A DNA stretch of 64,000 nucleotides from Lacticaseibacillus sharpeae JCM 1186 = DSM 20505 (GCF_001436225.1 NZ_AYYO01000010.1:1-64000), one strand, 5' to 3'; shown: positions 1 through 8,587, numbered from the stretch's first letter. Numbers and translations: made by a program. Notes: generated by a model not told the origin, from the sequence alone.

Positions 1-58
1 GGCCTACACCTCTGAGTTGGAGAAAAATCTCCAACACCAGAAAGTGTAGACCCTTTTT
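1..58 (+). terminator. nested hairpin terminator of an upstream transcript
   Basis: An inner perfect 8-bp stem (16-23 with 28-35, loop AAAA) sits inside an outer stem (about 1-9 with 44-52, one mismatch) followed by a T-rich run at 53-58. It probably ends a transcript that starts left of the window. The asymmetric internal loop between the two stems is more elaborate than a plain terminator, so it could be the 3' end of a structured RNA; I do not recognise one. Confidence 0.6.
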
Positions 59-59
59 A

Positions 60-88
60 TTGAGCTTGTTTCAGTGGCGTGGGATAAT
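60..88 (+). promoter_or_regulatory. sigma-A type promoter for the histidine phosphatase gene
   Basis: A -35 box TTGAGC (60-65) and a -10 box GATAAT (83-88) are separated by 17 bases, just after the upstream terminator and 29 bases before the start codon. Confidence 0.6.
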
Positions 89-116
89 GAAAGTTACATA
101 GGTAGGGGGAAAGATA

Positions 117-782
117 TTGACGCGTTTATATTTTATTCGTCATGGCAAGACTGAGTGGAACCTTGAAGGCCGGTATCAGGGGGCTGCGGGCGATTCACCG
201 CTGCTTCCTGAAAGCTTCGTGCAGATTAATGCTTTAGCGGAGTATCTGGACGGCACTTCTTTTGCACATGCGTATGTTAGTCCCCTGCAACGAACCCGGA
301 CGACTGCCAAGACGTTGCTGCACGATATGGCGACCACGGTGCCGCTATCGGTGATGCCTGCGTTGCGTGAGTTCAATCTGGGCCTCATGGAAGGCCAGAA
401 GTTCGTGGACGTGGAGGCAAAATGGCCCCAGGAACTGTATGCGTTCCGCCACGACCCGGCGAATTACGACCCGCGGCCACTGCACGGCGAAAGCTTCCCG
501 CAACTACTCGAGCGGATGACGCCGGCCATCCAGGAGGCAGTTGCGCGCGATGAAACGGGGGTTGCTAACCTCTTGTTCATCGGGCACGGAGCCTCGCTGG
601 CGGCGCTCATTCAGCACCTAGTTGGCACGCCGATTGCGCAATTGCGTAAGGATGGCGGGTTGACCAATAGCAGCTTGACGATTGTTGAGACAACAGACGG
701 CGCGAACTTGCCGTACAAGATTGTGAAGTGGAACGACACGCATTTTCTGCCCGGCAAACGGGATGCGTCAGACACGATTTAA
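117..782 (+). CDS. histidine phosphatase family protein (phosphoglycerate mutase-like)
   Basis: A 221-residue cytoplasmic phosphatase of the histidine phosphatase (PGM-like) superfamily. The N-terminal catalytic motif is FIRHGKTEWN near residues 6-15, where the His is phosphorylated. An acidic residue follows in LREFNLGLMEG (about 83-93), and the second catalytic His lies in FIGHGAS near residue 155. These are the family's expected residues; the substrate cannot be read from sequence. The start is TTG, chosen because AGGGGG lies 8-10 bases upstream and the RHG motif falls at the usual distance. It is followed by the TPR gene and recD2. Generic PGM-like phosphatases in lactobacilli are often misnamed gpmB; I give no symbol. 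Confidence 0.93.
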   Translation: MTRLYFIRHGKTEWNLEGRYQGAAGDSPLLPESFVQINALAEYLDGTSFAHAYVSPLQRTRTTAKTLLHDMATTVPLSVMPALREFNLGLMEGQKFVDVEAKWPQELYAFRHDPANYDPRPLHGESFPQLLERMTPAIQEAVARDETGVANLLFIGHGASLAALIQHLVGTPIAQLRKDGGLTNSSLTIVETTDGANLPYKIVKWNDTHFLPGKRDASDTI

Positions 783-854
783 GGACAACAAGATTGGTGA
801 AGCGTAACCGGAGGACATCTGGTTGCGCTTTGCTTATTCAGCTAGGAGGACACA

Positions 855-1514
855 ATGCAGGACATTATTGACCAATTCAATCAGGGCGATAAGGAAGCGG
901 CCATCAGCGCGGCGGTGCATTACATCAATGAGCACCCACACGCGGTCGACGCGTACCGGATGCTCGCGGCAATGCTGATCAACATGAAGGCGTATGACCA
1001 GGCGGACGAATTGATTGTCAAGGCGCTCGGTTTGTTCCATGATGATCCGGAATTGCGTTACAACTGGGGTTTGTCCGCGTTCCAGCAGGGCAGTTTTAAG
1101 GATGCTTTGGCGCGCTTATTGCCGCTCACCGATAAAAGCATCACGGGGTCACTGCGCGCGGATGCGGCATACATGGTGGCGCTGGCCTACCAGGAGTTGG
1201 GTGATAACATTCGGGCCATCGCCTTTGCTCTCACCGCCCACGACCTGAATCCTGACGCCATCGACGCCGCCGTGCTCACGGCTAACCTATTGCTGGGTCA
1301 GGGAGTGAATGACCAGGTGAAGGATTTGCTGGCCCCACTGCTGAAGACTAAGGATGCGCGGGTGCTGCTTGCATACGGGATGGCAGTGAGCGCCATGGGT
1401 GAAGACGGCTCGCAGTACCTGAATGCGGCGCAAACGGCGGATCCGGAGTCGTACAAGCGTGCGCGTGAGTTAGTGCACTTTTTAACGGAACAGGAGCATC
1501 ATGATGAACAGTGA
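855..1514 (+). CDS. tetratricopeptide repeat protein upstream of recD2
   Basis: A 219-residue, all-helical soluble protein with TPR-like spacing (ALA/YNWG/AYQELGDN segments), no signal peptide and no membrane span. A strong AGGAGG sits 7 bases before the ATG. The gene overlaps recD2 by 14 bases, so the two are likely translationally coupled. The pair matches the yrrB-yrrC arrangement of Bacillus, where the TPR protein precedes the RecD2 helicase. TPR proteins act as interaction scaffolds; its partner is unknown, and a link to RecD2 or to tRNA modification is inference from position only. Confidence 0.85.
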   Translation: MQDIIDQFNQGDKEAAISAAVHYINEHPHAVDAYRMLAAMLINMKAYDQADELIVKALGLFHDDPELRYNWGLSAFQQGSFKDALARLLPLTDKSITGSLRADAAYMVALAYQELGDNIRAIAFALTAHDLNPDAIDAAVLTANLLLGQGVNDQVKDLLAPLLKTKDARVLLAYGMAVSAMGEDGSQYLNAAQTADPESYKRARELVHFLTEQEHHDEQ

Positions 1515-3924
1515 TAGCGAAACGGTTAGCGGGAAACTGAAGAGTATTTTTTTTGCCAGTCCCAATGGCCTGTTCAAAATCCTGTTAATTCAAATCACCG
1601 CCATTTCGGTTAAGTGGACGGAACCTGAGATTGTGGTCAAGGGTGACTTCGCCGACATGAAGGAAGACGAAACCTACAGCTTCACGGGGCACATGGAAAA
1701 CCACCCGAAGTATGGCCAGCAGTTCGCCGCGACTAGCTACAAGAGCGAGCAACCGACCAGTAAAGACGGCCTGATAGGGTATCTGGCCAGCGACCGGTTC
1801 CCCGGCATCGGGAAGAAAACGGCGACGAAGATTGTCGACGTGCTGGGCCTGAATGCCATCGACAAAATCCTCAAAAATCCGAAAGCACTCGATCAGGTGG
1901 GCCTGAAGGCGGAACGGGCAACGATGTTAATCTCCGGACTGAAGGAAAACCTGGGGATGGAGCAGGTCGTTATTGGCCTGGGTCAGTTCGGGATTACCGG
2001 CAGTCTGGCCAGCAAGGTGTTCAGTCAGTACCACGAGGACGCGCTGGAAATTATCAAAGCCAATCCGTACCAACTCGTGAGTGACGTGCTCGGTGTTGGC
2101 TTTGCCACCGCGGACCGGATTGCGGCGGCCTTAGGGTTTGCTGCGGATGCACCGCAACGAGTGGCGGGGGCATTGCTGGCCGCGCTGGATGAGCGCACCG
2201 AAACGGAGGGCGACACCTACGTTGAACCGGACGATTTGTTCAACGAAGCGCGGCGTCTGCTGGGGAACCGCGGAGTTAGCGATGACGTGTTGCTCCAGGC
2301 AGTTAGTGACCTAGTGCAGCACCACCGTCTCGTGAGCCACAATGGCCACTTGTTCCCGAAGCGCTTATATGATGCCGAAGTCCAGATTGCCCGGCAACTG
2401 GCGGGGTTGGCCAGCGTTAAGGAGCACGTGCCCAGTACGGAGCGTGTGGCTGAGGCGATTAAGAACGCTGAAGCGAACTTGGGCCTGGAGTACGACGCAA
2501 CGCAGCTGGAAGCAATCAAAATGGCACTCACGAACGCTGTGTTTGTACTCACTGGGGGCCCCGGAACCGGGAAAACCACCATTATCAACGCGGTTGTCCA
2601 CGGATTCGCGGAATTGCACGACATTGAACTTAATCCGAACAAGTACAAGGGTTCCGAGACTTTTCCCATCATGCTCGCCGCGCCAACCGGCCGCGCCGCT
2701 AAGCGTATTGCGGAGACCACGAACCTGCCGGCCAGCACGATTCACCGCTTGCTCGGGATGGGGATTGACGACGCCACTTATGAAGAACGGGACCTGCCCG
2801 ACGGTTTGCTGATTGTGGACGAGGTCTCGATGGTGGACACGTATTTGCTGCGCACCCTGCTCAATGCTGCCCACCCCGGTGTGACCATTGTGCTGGTGGG
2901 GGACAAGGACCAGCTGCCATCAGTTGGGCCCGGGCAAGTCTTCGCGGATATCTTGGCGAGCCACGCGGTGCCAAGCGTGGAGTTGACCCACATTCACCGG
3001 CAAGATGATCACTCCTCCATCGTGCCCTTGGCGCACGCGATTAATGAGGGGGAATTACCGCAAGATTTGCTGCAGCGCAAGCCCGACCGCAGTTTCTTTG
3101 CCTGCTCTGCTGACCAGGTACCGCAAGTGGTGCAGCAGGTGGTGGCGGCCGCGGCGCGTAAGCATTTCGACCCGCTGCAGGTGCAGGTACTGGCGCCGAT
3201 GTACCGGGGCAATGCTGGCGTTGACCGGCTCAACCCGTTGGTGCAAGAAATTTTCAACCCCGCTGCAAACCACAGCAAGCAGGTGGAAACGGCCAGCGGG
3301 ATGGTCTTTCGCATCGGTGATAAGGTGCTCCAGCTCGTCAACAATCCGGAGCAGAACGTCTACAACGGTGAAATCGGGAAGGTGGTCGGCATCACTAAGG
3401 CCGAAAAGGGCCACGGTGATTCGCTAACGCTTGATTTTGACGGGAACGAACTGCAGTACGACCGCGCGGATTGGTCGAAAATTACGCTGGCGTACGCGAC
3501 CAGCATCCACAAGGCACAGGGGAGCGAGTTTGACATGGTCATTTTGCCCCTGACCCTGCAAAGCCGGCGGATGCTGAAGCGGAACCTCGTCTACACGGCC
3601 ATCACCCGGGCCAAACGCTTCCTGATTCTAGTGGGCGAACCCAGTGCCTTCAGCCTGGCTGCAACCACGCTGGCCGCCAACCGCAACACGGGGCTGGTGG
3701 AGCAGCTGCAAAAGGCGTTCGGCGTTAAGGCGGCAGCTGGCGACCAGACGACCGCGGAGCCGGAATACGATGATGCGCCGGAAGCGGTGGTCAAAGTGCA
3801 GCCAACGCCCATTCAGGCTGAGGTCCCCAGCACCTACTTGACGAACGAAATGGTTGCGCGTGGCGACGTTGACCCCTTAATTGGGATGGATGGCATCACG
3901 CCGGAAATGTTTATGCAGCAATAA
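1501..3924 (+). CDS. recD2: ATP-dependent DNA helicase RecD2
   Basis: An 807-residue SF1B 5'-to-3' DNA helicase of the RecD2/YrrC type, acting in replication-fork maintenance and repair without RecBC. An N-terminal OB-like domain and helix-hairpin-helix region (FPGIGKKTATKI about residue 100) precede the helicase core. Walker A GGPGTGKTT lies near residue 351, Walker B LIVDEVSMVD near 438-447, the GDKDQLPSVGPG motif near 467, and the C-terminal motif YATSIHKAQGSEFD near 661. Length is normal for the family. Two adjacent ATGs (1501, 1504) are possible starts; the second has better spacing from AGGAG at 1492. A bidirectional terminator follows directly. Confidence 0.97.
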   Translation: MMNSDSETVSGKLKSIFFASPNGLFKILLIQITAISVKWTEPEIVVKGDFADMKEDETYSFTGHMENHPKYGQQFAATSYKSEQPTSKDGLIGYLASDRFPGIGKKTATKIVDVLGLNAIDKILKNPKALDQVGLKAERATMLISGLKENLGMEQVVIGLGQFGITGSLASKVFSQYHEDALEIIKANPYQLVSDVLGVGFATADRIAAALGFAADAPQRVAGALLAALDERTETEGDTYVEPDDLFNEARRLLGNRGVSDDVLLQAVSDLVQHHRLVSHNGHLFPKRLYDAEVQIARQLAGLASVKEHVPSTERVAEAIKNAEANLGLEYDATQLEAIKMALTNAVFVLTGGPGTGKTTIINAVVHGFAELHDIELNPNKYKGSETFPIMLAAPTGRAAKRIAETTNLPASTIHRLLGMGIDDATYEERDLPDGLLIVDEVSMVDTYLLRTLLNAAHPGVTIVLVGDKDQLPSVGPGQVFADILASHAVPSVELTHIHRQDDHSSIVPLAHAINEGELPQDLLQRKPDRSFFACSADQVPQVVQQVVAAAARKHFDPLQVQVLAPMYRGNAGVDRLNPLVQEIFNPAANHSKQVETASGMVFRIGDKVLQLVNNPEQNVYNGEIGKVVGITKAEKGHGDSLTLDFDGNELQYDRADWSKITLAYATSIHKAQGSEFDMVILPLTLQSRRMLKRNLVYTAITRAKRFLILVGEPSAFSLAATTLAANRNTGLVEQLQKAFGVKAAAGDQTTAEPEYDDAPEAVVKVQPTPIQAEVPSTYLTNEMVARGDVDPLIGMDGITPEMFMQQ

Positions 3925-3925
3925 A

Positions 3926-3963
3926 AAATCCTGATCCGCACGCTGCGGGTCAGGATTATTTTA
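3926..3963 (+). terminator. bidirectional terminator between recD2 and the lipid kinase gene
   Basis: A 14-bp stem with one G-U pair (3927-3940 with 3944-3957), A-rich on the left and T-rich on the right. It can end both the + strand recD2 transcript and the convergent minus-strand gene. Confidence 0.8.
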
Positions 3964-4890
3964 TTGCCATAATAATAGGGGCACGGTGGTGAGTTCCATA
4001 TCGAATAGCCGGCTGCCCAGTTCGTGGCCGTCAACGTGGCCGAATTCCAGCGTGTTGGTGGTGAAGCGCAGGTTCTGGCCCTGGTACTTGTGCACCGCGC
4101 TGGTTTGGACGGGCTTGCCAATGACCACCCGTAGCAGCAGGTACAACAGGTGGATGAGGTTAACGTTCTGGACGGTAAGTAGGTCCAGTCCTGGTTTGGC
4201 CAACTCACTGGCGTTGTTCAGCTTCATGCCCGCGTAGTACGGGTGCACCATGGCGGTACAGATGAGCAGGTTCCCGAGCAATTCGTTTTTGCCCTTGAGG
4301 TAAATCGCCGCGGAGAATGGTTGGCGGTTGAAGAAGGCGCTAATCAGCTGCGCCACGCGGATGCCGCGGTGGAAATGCTTGCGGTGCAAGAGGCGCATGC
4401 TGGTTGCGCCGCCGCTGGCATAGACAACTGCCGCATCCAGTCCGACGCCCAGGGTGCTGACGAAGTAGCCGGAGGAGCTGTAGGTCTTTTCGTTATAATG
4501 ACCGATGTACACCGTGCGCGCTGTGGTAGCTGCGAGGACCTGGTCGATTGCTTCGCCAGCGTCGGTGCTGATGCCCGCAGCCGTAGCGAAGTCGATGTCG
4601 TTGCCGGCGGGAATGTAGGCAACAGGCATTATCGTGTTGCCGGATTTGCGCAGCCCGTTAACTGCCTGGTTGAGGGTGCCATCCCTACCAATCACAACCA
4701 TCACGCCATCTTTGTGCGCCGCAAACTTGCCGACCTGCTGGGCGAGCTGCTCGGTGTGTCCGTGGTGCTGGACGACGCGCACCGCGAACTCAGTGCCGGT
4801 AGCGACCAACTTTTCTTTGACCACTTGCCACGCAGAATTCGCTGTCCGTGACCCAGCGCCTGGATTAAAAATGACATACAGGTAGGGCAT
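3961..4890 (-). CDS. diacylglycerol kinase family lipid kinase with altered motifs
   Basis: A 309-residue cytoplasmic protein of the DagK/YegS/BmrU fold, which phosphorylates diacylglycerol or related lipids using ATP. The start FNPGAGS (about residues 8-14) and overall length fit. The family's GGDGT nucleotide motif reads GRDGTLNQ here (codon AGG at 4684-4686), and the PAGTGND-type motif reads PAGNDIDFA (around 4587-4613). Both changes touch conserved positions, so activity is uncertain although the frame is intact. ATG has a GGAGG 6-7 bases upstream. It is a single-gene unit with its own promoter. A catalytically weak paralogue is an alternative to a working kinase. Confidence 0.88.
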   Translation of the reverse strand: MPYLYVIFNPGAGSRTANSAWQVVKEKLVATGTEFAVRVVQHHGHTEQLAQQVGKFAAHKDGVMVVIGRDGTLNQAVNGLRKSGNTIMPVAYIPAGNDIDFATAAGISTDAGEAIDQVLAATTARTVYIGHYNEKTYSSSGYFVSTLGVGLDAAVVYASGGATSMRLLHRKHFHRGIRVAQLISAFFNRQPFSAAIYLKGKNELLGNLLICTAMVHPYYAGMKLNNASELAKPGLDLLTVQNVNLIHLLYLLLRVVIGKPVQTSAVHKYQGQNLRFTTNTLEFGHVDGHELGSRLFDMELTTVPLLLWQ

Positions 4891-4924
4891 GATGAACCTC
4901 CGATTTTTTTAAACTCTAATTACG

Positions 4925-4953
4925 AGTATACCTGTCATCTGCTTGAAACACAA
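4925..4953 (-). promoter_or_regulatory. promoter of the lipid kinase gene
   Basis: Reading the minus strand, TTGTGT (4948-4953) and TATACT (4925-4930) are 17 bases apart, about 35 bases before the start codon. Confidence 0.6.
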
Positions 4954-5029
4954 CTGTAACGGAGCCGCGAAACGGCGTGGTTAAGCGGATTGGGGCCACT
5001 TTTACCAAATTTTAGCCCCGAGCAGGCAC

Positions 5030-5073
5030 ACAAAAACGGCCCCGTGACAAATGTGCATGTCACGGAGCCGTTT
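5030..5073 (-). terminator. terminator of the rpoY-rnjA transcript
   Basis: On the minus strand a long stem (AACGGC-CCGTGAC pairing across 5035-5072) is followed by a T run at 5036-5032. A second, weaker inverted repeat GGGGC/GCCCC lies at 4992-5019, further downstream in the same direction. Confidence 0.8.
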
Positions 5074-5083
5074 GGTGCGGTTA

Positions 5084-6766
5084 CTAGAGTGTAATCAGCA
5101 TTGGAATAATGATTGGCCGGCGTTCGGTCCGCTTGAACAGGAACTCGGACAAGGAGTTCGTGATGGCGTCCTTCAGCATGGCCTCAGAAATCTTCTCGTT
5201 ATCGTTGAAGGTGTTCTTGATGGTCTTGTAAATCTGCCGCTGGGCCTGGTTGATCAGCTCGCCAGATTCACGCATGTAGACAAACCCACGTGACAGCAAG
5301 TCGGGACCCGCCAAGACAGTGTGCTTTTGCATGTTGATGGTGGCCACAACCACGACCAGCCCTTCTTCAGAAAGCATCCGGCGATCGCGGATAACCGCGT
5401 TCCCAATGTCCCCAATGCCGCTACCGTCAATGTAGACGTCGCTAGCAGGGAAGTGGCCGGCGCGCCGTGCGGAGTTCGCGGTCAACGCGAGCACGTCACC
5501 ATTTTCCATGATGAAGCTGTTCTCCTGCGGCACACCACACAGAGCAGCAAGTTCGGTGTGAATCTTCTGCATCCGGTATTCACCGTGGCAAGGCATGAAG
5601 TACTTTGGCTTGATCAGCCGCAGCATGAGCTTCTGTTCTTCTTGACCACCGTGACCGGAAGTGTGAATGTTGTTGACCTTACCGTGGATAACGTTGGCCC
5701 CGGCAGCCTCAAGCTGGTTGATGACCGCGTTAACGCTGGTCGTGTTCCCAGGAATTGGGTTACTGGAGAAGACCACGGTGTCGCCAGGCTGAATGCTAAT
5801 CTGGCGGTGGGTCCCGTTGGCAATCCGGGAAAGGGCAGCCATTGGTTCACCTTGCGAACCGGTACACAGAATCATGACCTTGTCGGCAGGCAAGCGGTTG
5901 AGCTCGTGCGCGTCAACCAGGACGTCATCGGGGATGTCGAGGTAACCAAGTTCACGGCCATTCACAATCGCCGTTTCCATTGACCGGCCGAACACGGCGA
6001 TTTTACGACCGTTGTTCATTGCGGCCTCAGCAGCCTGCGCCACACGCGAGATGTTGGAGGCGAAGGTGGCAAAGATGATGCGTCCTTCAATGCCTTCGAA
6101 GATGTGGCGGATGGAGTGGCCGACGAACCGTTCAGACTTCGTGAAGTTCGGAATTTCGGCGTTCGTACTGTCTGACATGAGCAGTAGCACGCCTTCCTCC
6201 CCGAGCCGCGCCATGCGCTGCAGGTTAGGGGAGGGCTGGTCACCAACTGGGGTGAGGTCAAACTTGAAGTCACCGGTTTCAACGATGACCCCGTTTGGCG
6301 TGTGTACCGCAATCCCGAGCGTGTCGGGGATACTGTGCGTGGTGCGGAAGAAGTCGACGGACATGTGGTCGAACTTGAGGACACTGTCCTCGCCGATTTC
6401 AATCAGGTTAGTTGAACGCAAAATGCCGTGTTCTTCGAGCTTCCCACGGATTAATGCGGCAGCCAGTGGTGGCGCGTAGACGGGAACATCAGGCAGGGCC
6501 TTCAGGAAGTAAGGAATCCCCCCGATGTGGTCTTCGTGCCCGTGCGTGATAACGAGGGCTTTAATCTTGTCTTTATTTTGTACCAGGTAAGAGTAGTCAG
6601 GAATAACGTAATCAATCCCCAGGAGGTCGTCTTCAGGAAACTTAATTCCGGCGTCGATGACGACAATTTCGTCCTGGTACTGAATGCCGTACGTGTTCTT
6701 CCCAATTTCACCTAGTCCACCGACGGCAAAGGCCGCGGTTTCGTTTTTCTTAATGTTGAGCTTCAT
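5084..6766 (-). CDS. rnjA: ribonuclease J1
   Basis: A 560-residue metallo-beta-lactamase/beta-CASP ribonuclease with 5'-3' exonuclease and endonuclease activity, central to mRNA turnover and 16S rRNA maturation in Firmicutes. The zinc-binding motif HGHEDHIGG lies near residues 74-82; further ligands include the TTHSIPD stretch (about 142-148) and TGDFKFD (about 164-170). The beta-CASP region with SGHGGQEE (near 368-375) and the C-terminal dimerisation domain are present. Full catalytic motifs mark this as J1 rather than J2. It lies 3 bases downstream of rpoY and is presumably co-transcribed, linking RNA polymerase and decay functions. Confidence 0.97.
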   Translation of the reverse strand: MKLNIKKNETAAFAVGGLGEIGKNTYGIQYQDEIVVIDAGIKFPEDDLLGIDYVIPDYSYLVQNKDKIKALVITHGHEDHIGGIPYFLKALPDVPVYAPPLAAALIRGKLEEHGILRSTNLIEIGEDSVLKFDHMSVDFFRTTHSIPDTLGIAVHTPNGVIVETGDFKFDLTPVGDQPSPNLQRMARLGEEGVLLLMSDSTNAEIPNFTKSERFVGHSIRHIFEGIEGRIIFATFASNISRVAQAAEAAMNNGRKIAVFGRSMETAIVNGRELGYLDIPDDVLVDAHELNRLPADKVMILCTGSQGEPMAALSRIANGTHRQISIQPGDTVVFSSNPIPGNTTSVNAVINQLEAAGANVIHGKVNNIHTSGHGGQEEQKLMLRLIKPKYFMPCHGEYRMQKIHTELAALCGVPQENSFIMENGDVLALTANSARRAGHFPASDVYIDGSGIGDIGNAVIRDRRMLSEEGLVVVVATINMQKHTVLAGPDLLSRGFVYMRESGELINQAQRQIYKTIKNTFNDNEKISEAMLKDAITNSLSEFLFKRTERRPIIIPMLITL

Positions 6767-6769
6767 AGA

Positions 6770-6982
6770 CTAGAGCTCCGTGATTTTGAAATCGGGTGAC
6801 TTCTGTTCGTATTCGAGAAAATCGCCGGTGACTTCCTGAATCAGTTCGATGTTGTATTCGGTCTTCTCTTCAACCAGTGCGCGTGCAGCGACTGAAGATT
6901 CGGCTTCGAGGTAGATTGAGCGGGTGTTCTCCCGGCGAGGGTTTTCAATCTTGTTAGGCTGGAAAAGTACTTTGTAAATCAT
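6770..6982 (-). CDS. rpoY: DNA-directed RNA polymerase subunit epsilon
   Basis: A 70-residue protein starting [11 protein letters not shown], matching the RpoY (YkzG, formerly DUF1447) family, a small subunit bound to RNA polymerase in Firmicutes. The reading frame stays open further upstream, but the ATG at 6982 has AAAGGAGA 5-6 bases before it and gives the family's normal length. Its position directly before rnjA is conserved in this phylum. A leader of about 95 bases separates it from its promoter and holds a terminator-like hairpin. Confidence 0.95.
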   Translation of the reverse strand: MIYKVLFQPNKIENPRRENTRSIYLEAESSVAARALVEEKTEYNIELIQEVTGDFLEYEQKSPDFKITEL

Positions 6983-7003
6983 AATGGTTCTCCTTTCAAA
7001 TAC

Positions 7004-7028
7004 ACAAAAATCGTCCTCAATGAGAGGA
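7004..7028 (-). promoter_or_regulatory. terminator-like hairpin in the rpoY leader
   Basis: On the minus strand, TCCTC-tcatt-GAGGA (7028-7014) is followed by three bases and TTTTT (7010-7006), about 25 bases before the rpoY ribosome binding site. A 5-bp stem is weak, so premature termination would be partial at best. Confidence 0.35.
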
Positions 7029-7079
7029 TGCTTGTGTTTATAACCGCACATTGTTGGCACAAAGCCAAACGTTACATCC

Positions 7080-7107
7080 ATTCTATCATAATGTTTGGGG
7101 GGATAAA
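7080..7107 (-). promoter_or_regulatory. promoter of rpoY-rnjA
   Basis: Minus-strand TTTATC (7102-7107) and TAGAAT (7080-7085) with a 16-base spacer. Confidence 0.5.
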
Positions 7108-7224
7108 AGGCGGTAAACACGGCGAGCAGATGACCGGCGCCACTGACGGCCAAATGGTGAATTGCTGCACGCAATCTCGCCGTGAGCAGAGATGTTCAGG
7201 TTATCTAAAATTCAAGGTGGTAGC

Positions 7225-7254
7225 TTGGGTCCGGGCATGGCGATGTGCGATAAT
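7225..7254 (+). promoter_or_regulatory. promoter of the small membrane protein gene
   Basis: TTGGGT (7225-7230) and GATAAT (7249-7254) with an 18-base spacer, 26 bases before the start codon. Confidence 0.5.
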
Positions 7255-7280
7255 GAAAGTAGAGAAATGGGGGGCTGATT

Positions 7281-7676
7281 ATGAGCGGGAAAATTATCTT
7301 CATCGTTGCAATCGTGCTGGTGCTGGTAGTGGCGTACGTATGCGTGCGGCTAATCCAGCGGCGCCAAGAACGTCAGTGGTTGCTCACCGCCAACAACCTT
7401 GTGCGGCCAATTCTCCGCGAGTTGCACCTCCAGCCAGTTGCCGGCCAGCCGGTGGACCGCGTGTGGGGTCGCAGCCTCGCTTTGGTTAGCTACAAGACGC
7501 CGGCGACTACGGCGACCTCAGTGGGCACCATCCGGGCGGCATTCGCGAGTCAAGACGACAAGCTGCTGCAGCTGACCGATGTGTGGATTCGCGATGGTTA
7601 CGTGCACCTGGACGTGGCCTTAATGCTCAACATGGCGACCAAGGGCTACGTGCGCGATTTGCACCGGCTATCGTAA
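7281..7676 (+). CDS. hypothetical single-span membrane protein
   Basis: A 131-residue protein I do not recognise. Residues 4-24 (IIFIVAIVLVLVVAYVCVRLI) form one hydrophobic span, followed by a basic RRQER stretch, which places the rest inside the cell by the positive-inside rule. The remaining ~100 residues look like a small soluble domain with alternating beta strands. GGGGG lies before the ATG. It has its own promoter and a strong terminator, so it is a single-gene unit between divergent rpoY and convergent def. No catalytic motif is visible. Confidence 0.75.
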   Translation: MSGKIIFIVAIVLVLVVAYVCVRLIQRRQERQWLLTANNLVRPILRELHLQPVAGQPVDRVWGRSLALVSYKTPATTATSVGTIRAAFASQDDKLLQLTDVWIRDGYVHLDVALMLNMATKGYVRDLHRLS

Positions 7677-7689
7677 TTTGCGGGCAAGC

Positions 7690-7724
7690 AAAAAGGGTCA
7701 GGACAATGTCCTGACCCTTTTTTG
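7690..7724 (+). terminator. bidirectional terminator
   Basis: AAAAGGGTCAGGAC pairs with GTCCTGACCCTTTT across a 3-base loop, giving A/T tails on both sides. It serves the membrane protein gene and the convergent def gene. Confidence 0.9.
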
Positions 7725-7731
7725 GATTAGT

Positions 7732-8289
7732 TTAGCCGAGCAGTACGCCGTTTGGATCTTCCAGTTCGAATGGCTTGTCCTTGCGAATATGGTCGTAAAA
7801 GAGGATGCCGTTCAGGTGGTCGATTTCGTGCTGAACCACGATGGCCGGGTAGTTCTTCAGCCGCAGTTTCTTTTCTTCGCCATCAATCGTGTTGTACTTG
7901 ATGGTGACACGGTCGTGGCGGACAACGTAGCCGGGGTGGGGCTCGTCAACTGACAGGCAACCTTCGCCTTCAGCAAGTGCCGCTGTCTGCACGGAATGAC
8001 TCACTACGCGGGGGTTGACCAACACGTCTTTCAGGAAGATGCCGCCATCGTCGTCGGGAATCAAAACGGCGGTCATGGCTACGGAGCGGTCAACTTGGGG
8101 TGCAGCCAGGCCGACACCGGGACGCAGTTTGTACTTCTTGTTTTCCTCTTCGTCCTGGCTGATGACCAGGTATTCCATCAGGTCGTGAGCCAACTGTTTG
8201 TCGGCGTCACTGAGAGGGAACGTTAATTCTTTTGCGGTTGCACGCAACACGGGATTGGGGTCACGGACGACATCTTTCATTAAAAACAC
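7732..8289 (-). CDS. def: peptide deformylase
   Basis: Removes the formyl group from the N-terminal methionine of new proteins; a cytoplasmic metalloenzyme. The three signature motifs are present: GVGLAAPQ (motif 1), EGCLS (motif 2, metal-binding Cys) and QHEIDHLNG (motif 3, metal-binding His pair and catalytic Glu). At 185 residues it is a type-2 (Gram-positive) deformylase. I prefer a GTG start at 8289 because AGGAGG lies 8 bases upstream of it. A further-upstream ATG (8307) overlaps that site and the ATG at 8280 is 17 bases from it. Confidence 0.95.
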   Translation of the reverse strand: MFLMKDVVRDPNPVLRATAKELTFPLSDADKQLAHDLMEYLVISQDEEENKKYKLRPGVGLAAPQVDRSVAMTAVLIPDDDGGIFLKDVLVNPRVVSHSVQTAALAEGEGCLSVDEPHPGYVVRHDRVTIKYNTIDGEEKKLRLKNYPAIVVQHEIDHLNGILFYDHIRKDKPFELEDPNGVLLG

Positions 8290-8391
8290 GGCGATTGCCT
8301 CCTGCATTAAATTCTGTAATCAAGAATAGCACAAAAAACGGGGAACTGCGAATTTTGTGCGCTTGAAAGCCCTATCTAATGCGGATTGTCC

Positions 8392-8431
8392 GCCGAAAAG
8401 TTTGACCAGGGCAAAACTTCGGCGTTATAAT
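8392..8431 (+). promoter_or_regulatory. strong promoter with an overlapping inverted repeat
   Basis: TTGACC (8402-8407) and TATAAT (8426-8431), 18 bases apart, form one of the best promoters in the window. An inverted repeat, GCCGAA..GTTT (8392-8403) with AAACTTCGGC (8414-8423), brackets the -35 box. Its placement fits an operator; the regulator is unknown. Confidence 0.6.
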
Positions 8432-8451
8432 AACAGAGTAGAAACTTTAAG

Positions 8452-8479
8452 ATGTTCGCAGTGTGTCAACTGCAAACAT
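8452..8479 (+). other. leader hairpin before the small leader ORF
   Basis: ATGTTCGCAGT (8452-8462) pairs with ACTGCAAACAT (8469-8479) with one mismatch and a 6-base loop. It ends just before the ribosome binding site of the 29-codon ORF. Confidence 0.55.
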
Positions 8480-8497
8480 GAAAGGTAGGTGAGTACA

Positions 8498-8587
8498 ATG
8501 ACACATGAAACCAAGCCTGGAAATAGTTCGGACAACGCAGATCCCGGAAGTAATGGCGTTGTACCGCCTGCCTTAATGTGGCAGTAG
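8498..8587 (+). CDS. putative 29-residue leader peptide
   Basis: ATG at 8498 with AGGTAGGTGAG just upstream opens 29 codons ending at TAG 8585-8587. The peptide is polar, with Asn, Ser, Gly and Asp in the middle, and ends in VVPPALMWQ; consecutive prolines slow ribosomes. No membrane span or signal is present. It lies between a strong promoter and the ATPase-like gene, 60 bases before that start, and its last codons contribute one arm of two competing hairpins. The leader role is inference by analogy with proline-rich leaders such as mgtL; I do not recognise the peptide itself. Confidence 0.5.
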   Translation: MTHETKPGNSSDNADPGSNGVVPPALMWQ

